Source: an uncultured Gammaproteobacteria bacterium
GTDB taxonomy: Bacteria; Pseudomonadota; Gammaproteobacteria; Pseudomonadales; Pseudohongiellaceae
DNA: 34,668 bases
NCBI GenBank assembly: GCA_903887045.1
Contig: CAISOD010000206.1
Span: 1 to 34,668, forward strand
Direction of reading: 5' to 3'
In this document: positions 16,236 through 28,211 of the stretch, piece after piece
Position numbering within the stretch: position 1 is the stretch's first letter
Layout: every line of letters starts with the position of its first letter
The notes under the pieces: model-generated
The model's database searches: none
Seen by the model: the letters and a program-made list of their open reading frames with translations, nothing else
What the model was told of the DNA's origin: nothing
Program-made: the position numbers and the translations under genes

Positions 16236-18965
16236 ATGCCAGATTTTGCAGTTGGTCAACGTTTTCTGAGCGATGCTGAGCCCGAACTGGGCCTTGGCAT
16301 CATCACCGAAGTCGAATTCCGCACCATCAGCCTCAGTTTTCCTGCCAGCCAGGAGATCCGCCGCTATGCGCACGCCAATGCACCGCTGACACGCATCACG
16401 TTTGAGGTGGGCGATCTGCTGCGCGATGCCGATGGCGCGGAAGCGCAGGTATTGCAGGTGGACGTTGCAAAAGGCCTGCTGGTTTATGGCGTACGCATGC
16501 ACCTCGATGGCGAAGAAAAGATTCTCAGTGAAATCGAGCTGTCGCCTCTGTTGAACCTGAGCCAACCCTTGAAGCGACTTTTGGCGGGGCGCACTGAAAC
16601 CGTGGCCTGGTTCCAATTGCGTCGCGCCGCCCTGGCTGCCCAGAGTTTCATTGAAAGCTCGCCTTTGCTGGGTTTGTGCAGTGGCCGCACTGAACTGTTA
16701 CCGCACCAGCTCTATATTGCCCATGAAGTGGCGCGGCGGCCGGCACCACGTGTGTTGCTGTGCGATGAAGTCGGTCTTGGCAAAACCATCGAGGCCTGCC
16801 TGATCCTGCAACAACAATTGTTCAGCGGGCTGGCAACACGTGTACTGATCCTGTTGCCGGATTCCTTGGTACACCAGTGGTTGGTGGAACTGCTGCGCCG
16901 CTTCAACATGCGCTTCACGATACTCGACGAAGAACGCTGCCGGGCACTGACTGAAGTAACCGATGCCAACCCGTTCCACAGCGAACAGCTCGTTTTGTGC
17001 AGTCGCGAATTCCTCTGCAGTGCGCCGCGATGGCGCGATGCCGCCCTGCATGGCCAGTGGGATCTGTTGATTGTCGATGAAGCCCATCACCTGCTCGATA
17101 CGGCCGCCAAAAGCCGGATGGACTTGCATGGTCTGGTCAGCAGCCTTGCCGCTGAAGTCCCGGGTCTTTTGCTCTTGACTGCTACACCCGACCAAAGCGG
17201 CCTCGCCAGCCATTTCGCCTTGCTTTCGCTGCTTGATCCGCAACGCTTCCACAACTTTGATCAGTTCCAGCAGGAACAAGCCGGCTATCGCGCGCTGGCC
17301 ACCAAACTGGAAACTCTCGGTGATGACCAACAGCAAGTGAATGCCCTGCTGGATCGCCACGGTACTGGTCGCATCGTGTTCCGCAATACCCGCAAGACCG
17401 TAAGCGGCTTCCCCGAGCGTCTGGTACAGGCCCATGCGCTGACCATGCCCGCGCTTTACAGCGGACTTGAACGCGCGCTGCTGCCTGAACGCAATTTTCT
17501 GCACAACGACGAATGGCTGAAGCAGGATCCGCGTGTTGCTTTTGTGCAGCAACTGCTGCAAACGCTCAAGCACACCAAGCTGCTGGTGATCTGCCACACC
17601 CGCTCCACTGCCGAAGCACTGGAGGCACGCCTGCGTTTGCACGACGGCTTGCGCAGTGCAGTATTCCACGAGGGCCTCAGCCTGATCGAGCGCGATCGTG
17701 CAGCTGCCTACTTTGCCGAAAGCGAAGATGGCGCCCAGGTGTTGGTATGCTCCGAGATTGGCAGCGAAGGTCGCAACTTCCAGTTCTGCCAGCATCTGGT
17801 GCTGTTCGATCTGCCCCAGAACCCGGACTTGCTGGAACAACGCATTGGACGTCTTGACCGCATCGGCCAGCAGCAACGCGTGTATCTGTACGTGCCGTAT
17901 CTGACAGGTACCGCACAGGAAGTGTTGTTCAAGTTGCACATCGACACGCTCGGCATCGCCAGCCAGCCGAATCCGGTGGCGGCGAGAGTGTGCGCCGAAT
18001 TGGGGGAACAGATCGTTGCAACACTGCAGACACCACAAGACGCCGTGTTGCTGCAGAGCCTGTTGCAACAGGCAGCAACATTGAACACAGCTTTACTCGC
18101 ACAGCACGCCGCCGGCCGCGACAAATTGCTGGAGCTGAATTCCTGCCGTCCGCAGGCAGCAGCTCAGCTGCAACACGACATCCAGACCCAGGAAAATGAA
18201 GCCTCCCCGCGCCAGTTCCTGCGCAGCGTGTTCGCCAGCTATGGCATCGACAACGAAGAAAACAGCAACGGCACCTGGAGTGTGACACCGGGCGCCGACA
18301 TGCTGATCAGCAGTTTCCCCGCCATTCCTGATGACGGACTCACCTTCACACTCAACCGTTCACTGGCGCTGAAGCGCGACGACCTGCCCTTCGTCAACTG
18401 GCTGCATCCACTGCTGCTGCAGAGCCTCGATCTGGTGCTGCAGGACCACAATGGCAAGGCTACTGTCGGCATCCTGCGTGAAGGCCGGCTACCGGTTGGT
18501 TCGCTGGTAATGGAAAGTCTGTTCCGGGTGACGGTATCTGCCCCTGCGCGCCTGCAAGGCAAACGCTGGTTCCCCTTGACTACGCTGCGTGCGGTAGTGG
18601 ACAGCCAGAAACGCAGCATAGGCAAAACACTGACACCGGAGCTGCTCGACCGCCAGAGCGAATCTCTGTCGAAATCCCAGCAACGCATGTTGCTGCAGGA
18701 AAAACGCCCCGAGGTCGATCTGTTGGCACGCCTCGGCCATAAGGTGGCAGAAAAGCAGCTGCCCGACCTGATCGCCCAGCGCACGCAAGCGATGCAACAG
18801 CAGATTGACGGCGAAATCGAGCGCCTGTTGGCACTGCAAGCGGTGAACCCGCAGGTACAGGACAGTGAAATCGATTACCTGCGGCAACAGCGGAAAACAC
18901 TGGTGGGCTGCTTTGCCGATGCCCGCCTGCACGTTGAAGCAATACGGCTGTTGGTGGTGTTGTAG
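16236..18965 (+). CDS. rapA: RNA polymerase-associated ATPase RapA (HepA)
   Basis: Swi2/Snf2-family ATPase that binds RNA polymerase and helps recycle it after transcription. Walker A is D177-EVGLGK-T184, the DEAH box is D281-E-A-H284, and helicase C-terminal motifs include SEIGSEGRNFQF and DLLEQRIGRLDRIGQ. The N-terminal Tudor-like region begins with VGQRFLSDAEPELGLG, matching E. coli RapA, and the C-terminal RapA-specific domain ends in VEAIRLLVVL. Length 909 aa is slightly shorter than E. coli (968); internal loops are shorter and both ends are present. No clear Shine-Dalgarno precedes the ATG at 16236. Divergent from the PQQ dehydrogenase gene. Confidence 0.96.
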   Translation: MPDFAVGQRFLSDAEPELGLGIITEVEFRTISLSFPASQEIRRYAHANAPLTRITFEVGDLLRDADGAEAQVLQVDVAKGLLVYGVRMHLDGEEKILSEIELSPLLNLSQPLKRLLAGRTETVAWFQLRRAALAAQSFIESSPLLGLCSGRTELLPHQLYIAHEVARRPAPRVLLCDEVGLGKTIEACLILQQQLFSGLATRVLILLPDSLVHQWLVELLRRFNMRFTILDEERCRALTEVTDANPFHSEQLVLCSREFLCSAPRWRDAALHGQWDLLIVDEAHHLLDTAAKSRMDLHGLVSSLAAEVPGLLLLTATPDQSGLASHFALLSLLDPQRFHNFDQFQQEQAGYRALATKLETLGDDQQQVNALLDRHGTGRIVFRNTRKTVSGFPERLVQAHALTMPALYSGLERALLPERNFLHNDEWLKQDPRVAFVQQLLQTLKHTKLLVICHTRSTAEALEARLRLHDGLRSAVFHEGLSLIERDRAAAYFAESEDGAQVLVCSEIGSEGRNFQFCQHLVLFDLPQNPDLLEQRIGRLDRIGQQQRVYLYVPYLTGTAQEVLFKLHIDTLGIASQPNPVAARVCAELGEQIVATLQTPQDAVLLQSLLQQAATLNTALLAQHAAGRDKLLELNSCRPQAAAQLQHDIQTQENEASPRQFLRSVFASYGIDNEENSNGTWSVTPGADMLISSFPAIPDDGLTFTLNRSLALKRDDLPFVNWLHPLLLQSLDLVLQDHNGKATVGILREGRLPVGSLVMESLFRVTVSAPARLQGKRWFPLTTLRAVVDSQKRSIGKTLTPELLDRQSESLSKSQQRMLLQEKRPEVDLLARLGHKVAEKQLPDLIAQRTQAMQQQIDGEIERLLALQAVNPQVQDSEIDYLRQQRKTLVGCFADARLHVEAIRLLVVL

Positions 18966-19071
18966 CTGCCGGTCATCAGGCCGTAAAGCCTCCGCGACAG
19001 CGGTTTACTCTGGTACAAAAGCCCCCTAGGATTCACGCAAATTGCAGTCGCTACCCGCGCAGGAAATTGTC

Positions 19072-22035
19072 ATGCAGTCACCCGGCACCGCCGCTTCGCA
19101 GGCCGCCCCGCTCGTACACTCTACCTTCATTTTCAAACGCAGCCGCTTCCTGCCTACGCTGAATCTCAGTGTGGAGGAATATGAACACCCCGCGACTGGC
19201 GCCGTACATTTTCACCTTGCAAGTGACAACCCCGAAAACGTGTTTTTGGTAGCCCTGCGCACGGTGCCGCACGATTCCACCGGCGTTGCCCATATCCTCG
19301 AACACACGGCACTGTGTGGCAGCCGTCGTTTCCCGGTACGCGATCCGTTCTTCATGATGATCCGTCGTTCACTCAACACCTTCATGAATGCCTTTACCAG
19401 CAGCGACTGGACTGCTTACCCCTTCGCCAGCCAGAACCGCAAGGATTTCAATAACCTGCTAGAGGTCTACCTCGATGCGGTGTTCTTCTCCAACCTCGAC
19501 GAACTCGATTTTGCGCAGGAAGGCCACCGGCTCGAATTCCAGGAACCGACCAATCCCGACAGTGCATTGGAATACAAGGGCGTGGTGTTCAACGAGATGA
19601 AAGGAGCCATGAGCGCGCCCACCAGCTACATCTGGCAGCTGCTGACCGAACAACTGTTTCCCACCACCACCTACCACTACAACAGCGGTGGCGATCCGGT
19701 GAACATTCCCGATCTCAGCTATGACGAGTTGAAAGCGTTCTATCGCACGCATTACCACCCCAGCAACGCGATCTTCATGACCTACGGCGACATCCCTGCC
19801 CACGAACACCAGGCAAAATTCGAAACGCACGCGCTGCATGAATTCCGCAAGATTGATGTGCACATCGCGGTTGAAGACGAACAACGCTACACCGCACCAA
19901 GACGCATCGAAGCCACCTATGCGCTTGATGAACCCGAGATCGAACAGAAAACCCATGTGGTAATGGCGTGGCTGCTCGGCAAGAGCGCCAATCTGGAAGA
20001 CATGTACAAGGCCCAGCTGCTCAGCTCGGTGCTGATGGACAACAGTGCCAGCCCGCTGCAGCTGGCGCTGGAAACCACTGAACTGGGCCGCTCGCCGTCG
20101 CCGCTGTGCGGACTGGAAGACAGCCAGCGCGAAATGAGTTTCATCTGCGGCCTTGAAGGCTGCGATACCGACAGCACGGCCGCGGTTGAACAACTGATAC
20201 TCGACACGCTGCAACAGGTTGCACGTGAAGGCGTGCCGCCGGAAATGGTGGAAGCCGCACTGCACTCGCTCGAATTGCACCAGCGCGAAATCAGCGGTGA
20301 TTCCTATCCTTATGGTTTGCAGTTGATCCTGTCGGCACTGTCGACCGCCACCCACCGTGGTGATCCGATCGAGCTGCTCGACATCGATCCGGTACTGACG
20401 CGCTTCAAGGAAGAAGTGAAGGATCCCGCATTTATTCCCACTCTCGTGCGTGAGCTGCTGCTCGACAACCCGCATCGCATTACGCTGACAGTGCACCCCG
20501 ACAACACCCAGAGCCAGCGTGCCAAGGCCGCTGAAGCCGAACGTTTGGCGACTATCAAGAGCAAGCTCACCGATGCTCAAAAGCAGAAGCTGGTACAACA
20601 GGCCACCGCGCTGCTCGAACGCCAGCAGCGCAAACCCGATGCCGATCTGCTGCCGAAGGTGGAATTGAGCGATGTGCCGGTCGACGTGCAATGGCCGCAG
20701 CGCAAGAACACTGTACTGCACACCCACGCTGGTGAACTGCCGGTAACCTTCTACGCGCAAGGCACCAATGGCCTCAGCTACCAACAAACCATCCTGGCAC
20801 TGCCAGCGCTGACTCCGGAGCAGCTTGAAGTGCTGCCGTATTGCACGTCGAGCATGTCAGAAGTGGGCATAGGCCAGCGCTCCTACCTCGACATCCAGCA
20901 TCAACAGGCGGCCATCAGCGGTGGCATGAGCGTTTACACCTCAATGCGCAGTCACCACGACAACGAACAAAAGTTGCAAGCCTGCCTGGTGGTGTCCAGC
21001 AAGGCCCTGTATCGCAAGCAGGCCGAACTCACCACGCTGTTGCGCGACACCCTGCTCGAGTGCCGCTTCGACGAAACTGACCGCCTGCTGGAATTGATGG
21101 AGCAGATGCTGGGCCGCCGCGAACAGAACATCACCCAGAGCGGCCACAGCCTGGCGATGGGGGCCGCCTGCAGCCGCATGAGTCCGTTGGCACTGCTCGA
21201 TCACCAGGCGTCGGGGCTCGAAGGTATCCGCCGCATGAAACAACTGGTGAAAGATTTGCAGAGCCCGGATGCGCTGCAACAATTCTCCGATCGTCTGCGT
21301 GATGTGCACCAGCGTCTGCTGGAAGGCAGCAAGCAATTCCTGCTGGTTGCCGAAGCCGGTGAAGAACAGGCGCTGATCGCCGCCTTGCAGCAAGCCTGGG
21401 GGGCACTGCCCAGTGCACACTCAGCTGGTACCGGGTTCTCGTTGCCAACAATTCGCGACACAGTGCGTGAAGCTTGGGTCACCAGTACCCAGGTCAATTT
21501 CTGCGCAATGGCATTCCCAACGGTTGCCGGCGCCCATACTGATGCGGCCGCGCTCACAGTTCTGGCCGGATTCCTGCGCAACGGCTACCTGCACCGTGCC
21601 ATTCGCGAACAGGGTGGCGCCTACGGAGGTGGCGCCAGTCAGGACAGCAGCATGGCAGCGTTCCGCTTCTATTCGTACCGCGACCCGCGACTGTCGGAAA
21701 CGCTGGATGATTACCGCCGCGCCATCGACTGGATGCTGCAAAGTACGCACGACTACAGCCAGCTGGAAGAAGCCATCCTCGGCGTCATCGGCCAGATCGA
21801 CAAACCGGCCTCGCCGGCCGGTGCTGCCAAACACGCGTTTCACAACGAATTGTTCGGTCGCGACAAGGCACAGCGCATGCGTTTCCGCCAACAGGTGTTG
21901 AATGTCAGTCTGGAGCAGTTGACTACGGTGACCGAGCGCTATCTGACGCTGGCCAATCCCAGTGTTGCGGTAGTCAGCAGCAAGGCGCGTCAGGCTGAAC
22001 TGGAGAAACTCGGGCTCGAGATACAACTGCTGTAA
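19072..22035 (+). CDS. M16C zinc metalloprotease, PreP/insulinase-like
   Basis: Protein of 987 aa with the inverted zinc motif H74-x2-E77-H78 (HILEH), followed by the GSRRFPVRDPF and TAYPFAS blocks typical of presequence-protease-like M16C enzymes. EVYLDAVFF should hold the third zinc ligand Glu. The C-terminal half keeps the RExGGAYGGGA substrate-binding loop. It has no signal peptide, so it probably degrades peptides inside the cytosol in a closed chamber. The ATG at 19072 has AGGAAA about 9 nt upstream and is preferred over a TTG at 19042. A strong terminator follows. Not in an operon with the gene before it. Confidence 0.92.
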   Translation: MQSPGTAASQAAPLVHSTFIFKRSRFLPTLNLSVEEYEHPATGAVHFHLASDNPENVFLVALRTVPHDSTGVAHILEHTALCGSRRFPVRDPFFMMIRRSLNTFMNAFTSSDWTAYPFASQNRKDFNNLLEVYLDAVFFSNLDELDFAQEGHRLEFQEPTNPDSALEYKGVVFNEMKGAMSAPTSYIWQLLTEQLFPTTTYHYNSGGDPVNIPDLSYDELKAFYRTHYHPSNAIFMTYGDIPAHEHQAKFETHALHEFRKIDVHIAVEDEQRYTAPRRIEATYALDEPEIEQKTHVVMAWLLGKSANLEDMYKAQLLSSVLMDNSASPLQLALETTELGRSPSPLCGLEDSQREMSFICGLEGCDTDSTAAVEQLILDTLQQVAREGVPPEMVEAALHSLELHQREISGDSYPYGLQLILSALSTATHRGDPIELLDIDPVLTRFKEEVKDPAFIPTLVRELLLDNPHRITLTVHPDNTQSQRAKAAEAERLATIKSKLTDAQKQKLVQQATALLERQQRKPDADLLPKVELSDVPVDVQWPQRKNTVLHTHAGELPVTFYAQGTNGLSYQQTILALPALTPEQLEVLPYCTSSMSEVGIGQRSYLDIQHQQAAISGGMSVYTSMRSHHDNEQKLQACLVVSSKALYRKQAELTTLLRDTLLECRFDETDRLLELMEQMLGRREQNITQSGHSLAMGAACSRMSPLALLDHQASGLEGIRRMKQLVKDLQSPDALQQFSDRLRDVHQRLLEGSKQFLLVAEAGEEQALIAALQQAWGALPSAHSAGTGFSLPTIRDTVREAWVTSTQVNFCAMAFPTVAGAHTDAAALTVLAGFLRNGYLHRAIREQGGAYGGGASQDSSMAAFRFYSYRDPRLSETLDDYRRAIDWMLQSTHDYSQLEEAILGVIGQIDKPASPAGAAKHAFHNELFGRDKAQRMRFRQQVLNVSLEQLTTVTERYLTLANPSVAVVSSKARQAELEKLGLEIQLL

Positions 22036-22121
22036 CCGGGAACTTTCCAGCCTGCGCGGGCACTAAGCCTACAGACAGCGGGTGTGGACCAGTTTTCTGG
22101 CTCGTCTGTTGATCGAAACTC

Positions 22122-22158
22122 AAGCCCGCCCCATGACAACAAGGCGGGCTTTTTTATT
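22122..22158 (+). terminator. Rho-independent terminator after the M16 protease
   Basis: Exact 9-bp arms AAGCCCGCC (22122-22130) and GGCGGGCTT (22143-22151) with a 12-nt loop are followed by a T-run. Confidence 0.92.
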
Positions 22159-22199
22159 GGAAGCCGGACTGCAGGTACCTGCGACCTCCATCGCTCCAG

Positions 22200-22994
22200 T
22201 TATTCACGCGACTTTTTGATCAGTTCGTAAGCCTCTTTGATTTCCATGGTTTTTTTGCTCGCCATCTCCATCATTTCCTGCGGCAAGCCTTTCGCTACCA
22301 ATTTGTCGGGATGGTGCTGGATCATCAGCCGCCGGTAGGCTTTCTTGAGCTCGTCATCGCCGGCGTCCTTGGCGACGCCCAGCAATTTGTAGGCATCACT
22401 CAATTTACTGGCGTTGGAATGCTGGCCGCTGTGCATGTGGCTGCTGGCTTGCTGCCGGTGCAGAATCGAATTGAATTCCTGCTGACTGAACCCGAGAGCT
22501 GTCGCACATTGCTGCAGTACCTGCCTTTCAGCCGGATGCAAATTGCCGTCGGCGAGCGCAGTAGCCACAAGGATTTCGAGGAACATCTGCATAAGATGGC
22601 GGCTACGATGGCTGGTAGTGCGCAACTGCTGCAAGGCGTCGTTGAGCGGAAAGCCGTCCTGCTTGCCTTGGGCAAACAGTGCGCGTGCCAGTTGCTGCTG
22701 CGCGGGATTGAGCCGCATCTGCCTGATCACGTTTTCTGCTACGGCGATCTCTTCCTTGCTGACAAATCCGTCGGCTTTCGCCATGTGACCCATCACTGTG
22801 AAGGTGGCAGTGAAAAACGCGGACTGGATTGCTTCAACATCATCACTGCCAATGGCGCCACGACCGGCGCCGCGCTGCATCGTGTTGAGGCCCTGGTCGA
22901 AATTGTGCCCGAGTGCAGCCCCCATCATCGCGCCGAGCGGGCCACCCAGCATGAAACCGAAAGTGCCGCCTATTACCTTACCCCACCAGCTCAT
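22200..22994 (-). CDS. djlA: DnaJ-like co-chaperone DjlA
   Basis: Inner-membrane type III J protein that stimulates DnaK. The product is 264 aa from the ATG at 22994 (a start 15 bp earlier is less like the family). The N-terminal glycine-rich membrane segment MSWWGKVIGGTFGFMLGG is the DjlA hallmark and mediates dimerisation. A TerB-like helical domain occupies roughly 55-175, with MGHMAKADGFVSKEE and TALADGNLHPAE, each carrying the acidic D-G turn typical of that fold. The C-terminal J domain has the HPD tripeptide in MIQHHPDKL. The cell-envelope stress role is known from E. coli. Confidence 0.93.
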   Translation of the reverse strand: MSWWGKVIGGTFGFMLGGPLGAMMGAALGHNFDQGLNTMQRGAGRGAIGSDDVEAIQSAFFTATFTVMGHMAKADGFVSKEEIAVAENVIRQMRLNPAQQQLARALFAQGKQDGFPLNDALQQLRTTSHRSRHLMQMFLEILVATALADGNLHPAERQVLQQCATALGFSQQEFNSILHRQQASSHMHSGQHSNASKLSDAYKLLGVAKDAGDDELKKAYRRLMIQHHPDKLVAKGLPQEMMEMASKKTMEIKEAYELIKKSRE

Positions 22995-23033
22995 TTGACC
23001 GCCTCGCATCTATCCGAACAGCTCCACATAAAA

Positions 23034-23052
23034 AACCCCGCGCGGCGGGGTT
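23034..23052 (-). terminator. Rho-independent terminator between the broken CHRD gene and djlA
   Basis: Exact 8-bp arms AACCCCGC (23034-23041) and GCGGGGTT (23045-23052) have a 3-nt loop. On the minus strand the hairpin is followed by a T-run, so it ends transcripts coming from the broken CHRD gene before djlA starts. Confidence 0.85.
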
Positions 23053-23100
23053 CTTTATGCTGATTGTACTGCGCAAAATCACCATGCAGCATCGGCGATT

Positions 23101-23924
23101 TCAGAGGCGCCATAACATTTTGGCTTGCAGCATGTCGGTTTGGCAGGTGTCGCCATCGGTACGGTCATAGCTCAACGCGGCACCGAAATTACCGCCGGTC
23201 GCTACATTGACACCGATGCCCAGCACATATCCCGGACTTTCCAGTCCGGCATCGCGCACCACAAACGGAGCACCACCGGCTGCAAAGTTTGCGCTCGTTA
23301 TACTGTCATCGTCTTCGAGCTCACTGCCCCAAAACGCCCGCACGTATGGTTTGACGGTGGATGACATGGCCCAGTCGAGCTGGCCACCCAACGAGGCACG
23401 CAGGCGGTCTTCATTCTGCGACCTGACCGTCAGCGCCACCCACACCAGTATTGCGCAGCGAGTCGCTGTCGTAGCGCGCCATGCTGAGCATTGCCATTTC
23501 GACAAGGCGATTGTTCACTTTTCCAGTACCTGCACCGAGCGAATCCAATGCGGCAGCGAGGCCGGAAGTGGCACAGTTTGATGCAGGGGCAAAGCTGAAT
23601 CGCACCAGGATACCGCGGATTTCACCACCACCAGAGCTAGAGCTGTGGATATTGAGATAGGCACCGCCAGTTGCAGCTCCAGTCAGCAGCGCAGCAATGG
23701 ATGTGGGCAGCAGTAGTGTTGCCATTGAGACCGCTGAATACTGCTTTGACCCGCAACTCTCGCGCGGCGGTGTTGAATGTGACGACACCGGAACCAGTGC
23801 CGTTGGTAACGACCGGCGGGTTTTCACTGACCCCCGACAGGGTCACCTTATAGATCTATGCCTGTGACGATGCAGCGGCCGCCAGCATGACGGCAATTGC
23901 CATAATGTTGTAGTTCAATCGCAT
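23101..23924 (-). pseudogene. Exported CHRD-domain protein with autotransporter-like C-terminus, broken
   Basis: An ATG at 23924 with AGAGGA upstream starts a good signal peptide (MRLNYNIMAIAVMLAAAASS then QA), immediately followed by an in-frame TAG at 23856-23858. The same frame continues with a CHRD domain start (YKVTLSGVSENPPV, HIHCCA). At about 23700 the reading moves to another frame (AALLTGAATGGAYLNIHS, GEIRG), and the 40 or more residues normally between these CHRD halves are missing, so a deletion is likely. After 23440 a third frame gives RLRASLGGQLDWAMSS through LGIGVNVATGGNFGAALSYD to the end at 23101, which looks like the last strands of an autotransporter barrel. At least one nonsense change, one deletion and one more frame change are present. 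The CHRD part is confident; the barrel part is less so. Confidence 0.7.
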
Positions 23925-24026
23925 TTTCCTCTCCATTTGCTTGTGAATGAGTTGATCTCACTGCTACTTCCCCGCTGACCACCAAGACAGGTGGCCCGCA
24001 AATTGACTATAGCGGCATTACGGCAA

Positions 24027-26108
<2,082 letters not shown>

Positions 26109-28196
26109 CTATTTGCGCGACAACAGCGACAGCTCGAAATCACGGACGCGCTGGCGGCAATGCTCCACGGTCTGGCGGGTCAGCACACTGCGCCGCTCAT
26201 CCTTCAGATCGCCGTCAAGCGCCTGTTTGACCGCATTTGCAGTGGCAAGCATCTGCTCGAATGCCTTCATGTTGCCGTGGTGGTTCGGCATCTGCAGAAA
26301 AAAGCTTATGCCCGGTGTCGCCATTTCCTGCATCGCTGCCAGCGTGAAAGTGCCCGGCTTCACCATGTTGGCCATGCTGAACATCACCGGACCATTGCCA
26401 TCAGCTTCGGTGTGACGATGGAAGATGTTCATGCTGCCGAGCCGCAAGCCGAAGTGCTGCAACACCGGCAACAATTCGTCGCCGTAAAAATAATGGCCGG
26501 TTTTCGCCATCACATTGATGATGATGACTTCCTGTGGGCCACTTGGTATTTCGGGTTCCTCGATCGCTGGTGCCGGTGGTTCTTCGTGCTGTGGCTGGAA
26601 CAACTCGCCCTGGTTGATGCGCGCGTTGTTGGCTGCCTTCGCTGCAGCCTTGCCAACATTGCTGACTGCCTTGCCAGCGGTTTCCCAGAAGCCCGGCCTG
26701 CTCTCTTTCGGCGCTGCCGGTTTAACCACCGGGGTCTCGCTTACTTTCGCAACCGGCTGCGTTTCCGGTTCGATTTCCATTTGCATTTCAAGTTCCATTT
26801 CCGGCTCCAGCTCTGGCTGTAGCGGCACCGGTTCGGCCTGACGTATCAGCGACGGTATGGTCACTTTCACAAGCGGTTCCATCGGAGGCAAGGCGGCAGC
26901 TGGTGCTGTTGTCGTGGCGGTGCGTGTCACCGGAGCTGAAGTTGCTGCAGCTACTGGCACAACAGGTGCTGCCACAACAGGTACTGCAGCTGGCGCTGGC
27001 GGCGGCGCCATGGCCCCCTGCTGCGTTACCGACTGGTTGCGCCACGCGCGGATCTCTTCCTGCTCTTCGTCCATGAAGTCGACCATCGCATTTTCGTCGA
27101 TACCGGCAATCAAAGCTTCGGCCGGTTCAAGTTCGTGTGAGTGGCCACTTTCGTCGCCACTTTCACCGAAACCCGGTTCGATGCGGGGTTCGGCAGGTGC
27201 TGGTGGCCGCTGGAAATGGCTGGCTGCCAAACGATAGGCGTTTTCCAGCAGCGCCGGTTCATTTTCGTAGTTGTTTTCATCGCTATCCGGATCGTACTCA
27301 GCATCGTCGTCGTGGGCTGCTTCGTCGTCAGTTTGCCCGTCTCGCAGCAGCGCTGTCTCCTTTTCGTCGTCGGCGTCAGCTGCATCAATGGCTTCGGCGT
27401 CGAGATCGTCTTCTTCCTCAAATACCTCTTCGTCTTCAACGTCGGTGACCGCGTCGTATTCGTTGGCAAGCGCCTCGTCGAACTCCTCGGCTTGCAGCTT
27501 ATCGTAGTCATCGTCGTCGCTGCTGTTGTCGGCATAGCCTGCCATCAACGGATCCGGTTCGGCGGCCACAAACTGATCGGCCAGTTCATCCATCAACCCG
27601 GTTTCATCGAGAAATTCATGGTCCTCGTTTTCGGCGTCCAGATCTGCTGGCACACCACCCTCTTCCTGAACTGCAACGGCGGCGTGCCCCGTCAAAGCGG
27701 CGGATTCCGCTGCAACCGCGTCCAGCTCCTGTATGAAATCAGCATCAAGCCCGGCCAGTACTTCCGGTGGCAAGCCGTCATCGGCAAATTCCTCTTCGAC
27801 GTCTGCAACTGCCCGGTCGGCAGTGACGAAGACATTGGCGTGCTCTATCTCGGTTTCTTCTATCTCGACGGGATCCATCAGCACCGGCACGGTCTGTGCC
27901 GGTGACGGCGGCAACTCCGGGGCATCGTGGCGACGGTCGCGACCATCCTTCAGACCGAAATAGCGCTTGCGAGGCACCGGCGCGGGATCGCCTTCACGCG
28001 GCAGGGTGCGGGCACCGCCATTGGGCAGTTCGGAATTGGGAAGTGCGTCGAGATCGACATTTTCCTGCGGGATGCTGCGATCCAGCTTTACCACAACGCG
28101 GTTACGGCGTTCGCTCCACTTGCGGCGATAGCCATCCAGCAGCACCAACACGATGGCACCGACAGTGGCAACAACCAACCAATCAAGTAATTGCAT
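26109..28196 (-). CDS. zipA: Cell division protein ZipA, with very long acidic linker
   Basis: Inner-membrane protein that tethers FtsZ and stabilises the early divisome. It has an N-terminal anchor (MQLLDWLVVATVGAIVLVLL), a basic juxtamembrane patch (residues 23-40) and a C-terminal FtsZ-binding domain at about 555-695 (IIINVMAKTGHYFYGDELL, GSMNIFHRH, MFSMANMVKPGTF, PGISFFLQMP). At 695 aa it is about twice the E. coli size (328). The extra length is a linker: a strongly acidic stretch at about 108-318 with Asp/Glu runs, then a Pro/Ala/Val part and a short Glu-Pro/Met repeat. It lies 15 bp after smc. Confidence 0.95.
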   Translation of the reverse strand: MQLLDWLVVATVGAIVLVLLDGYRRKWSERRNRVVVKLDRSIPQENVDLDALPNSELPNGGARTLPREGDPAPVPRKRYFGLKDGRDRRHDAPELPPSPAQTVPVLMDPVEIEETEIEHANVFVTADRAVADVEEEFADDGLPPEVLAGLDADFIQELDAVAAESAALTGHAAVAVQEEGGVPADLDAENEDHEFLDETGLMDELADQFVAAEPDPLMAGYADNSSDDDDYDKLQAEEFDEALANEYDAVTDVEDEEVFEEEDDLDAEAIDAADADDEKETALLRDGQTDDEAAHDDDAEYDPDSDENNYENEPALLENAYRLAASHFQRPPAPAEPRIEPGFGESGDESGHSHELEPAEALIAGIDENAMVDFMDEEQEEIRAWRNQSVTQQGAMAPPPAPAAVPVVAAPVVPVAAATSAPVTRTATTTAPAAALPPMEPLVKVTIPSLIRQAEPVPLQPELEPEMELEMQMEIEPETQPVAKVSETPVVKPAAPKESRPGFWETAGKAVSNVGKAAAKAANNARINQGELFQPQHEEPPAPAIEEPEIPSGPQEVIIINVMAKTGHYFYGDELLPVLQHFGLRLGSMNIFHRHTEADGNGPVMFSMANMVKPGTFTLAAMQEMATPGISFFLQMPNHHGNMKAFEQMLATANAVKQALDGDLKDERRSVLTRQTVEHCRQRVRDFELSLLSRK

Positions 28197-28211
28197 GGCT
28201 TTCGATCCGGA

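Noticed and set aside
16698-18068. Open frame of about 450 codons on the minus strand
   Set aside because: Antisense to rapA, with no domain signature and a composition expected for a shadow frame.
19459-20787. Open frame of about 440 codons on the minus strand
   Set aside because: Antisense to the M16 protease; low-complexity His/Gln-rich translation with no recognisable motif.
23982-24000. Short CCACC/GGTGG hairpin near the ligA end as a terminator
   Set aside because: Only five paired bases and no T-run on either strand.
27141-27905. Val/Phe-rich open frame opposite the zipA linker
   Set aside because: Reverse complement of Asp/Glu codons gives such hydrophobic runs; no start signal and zipA is certain.
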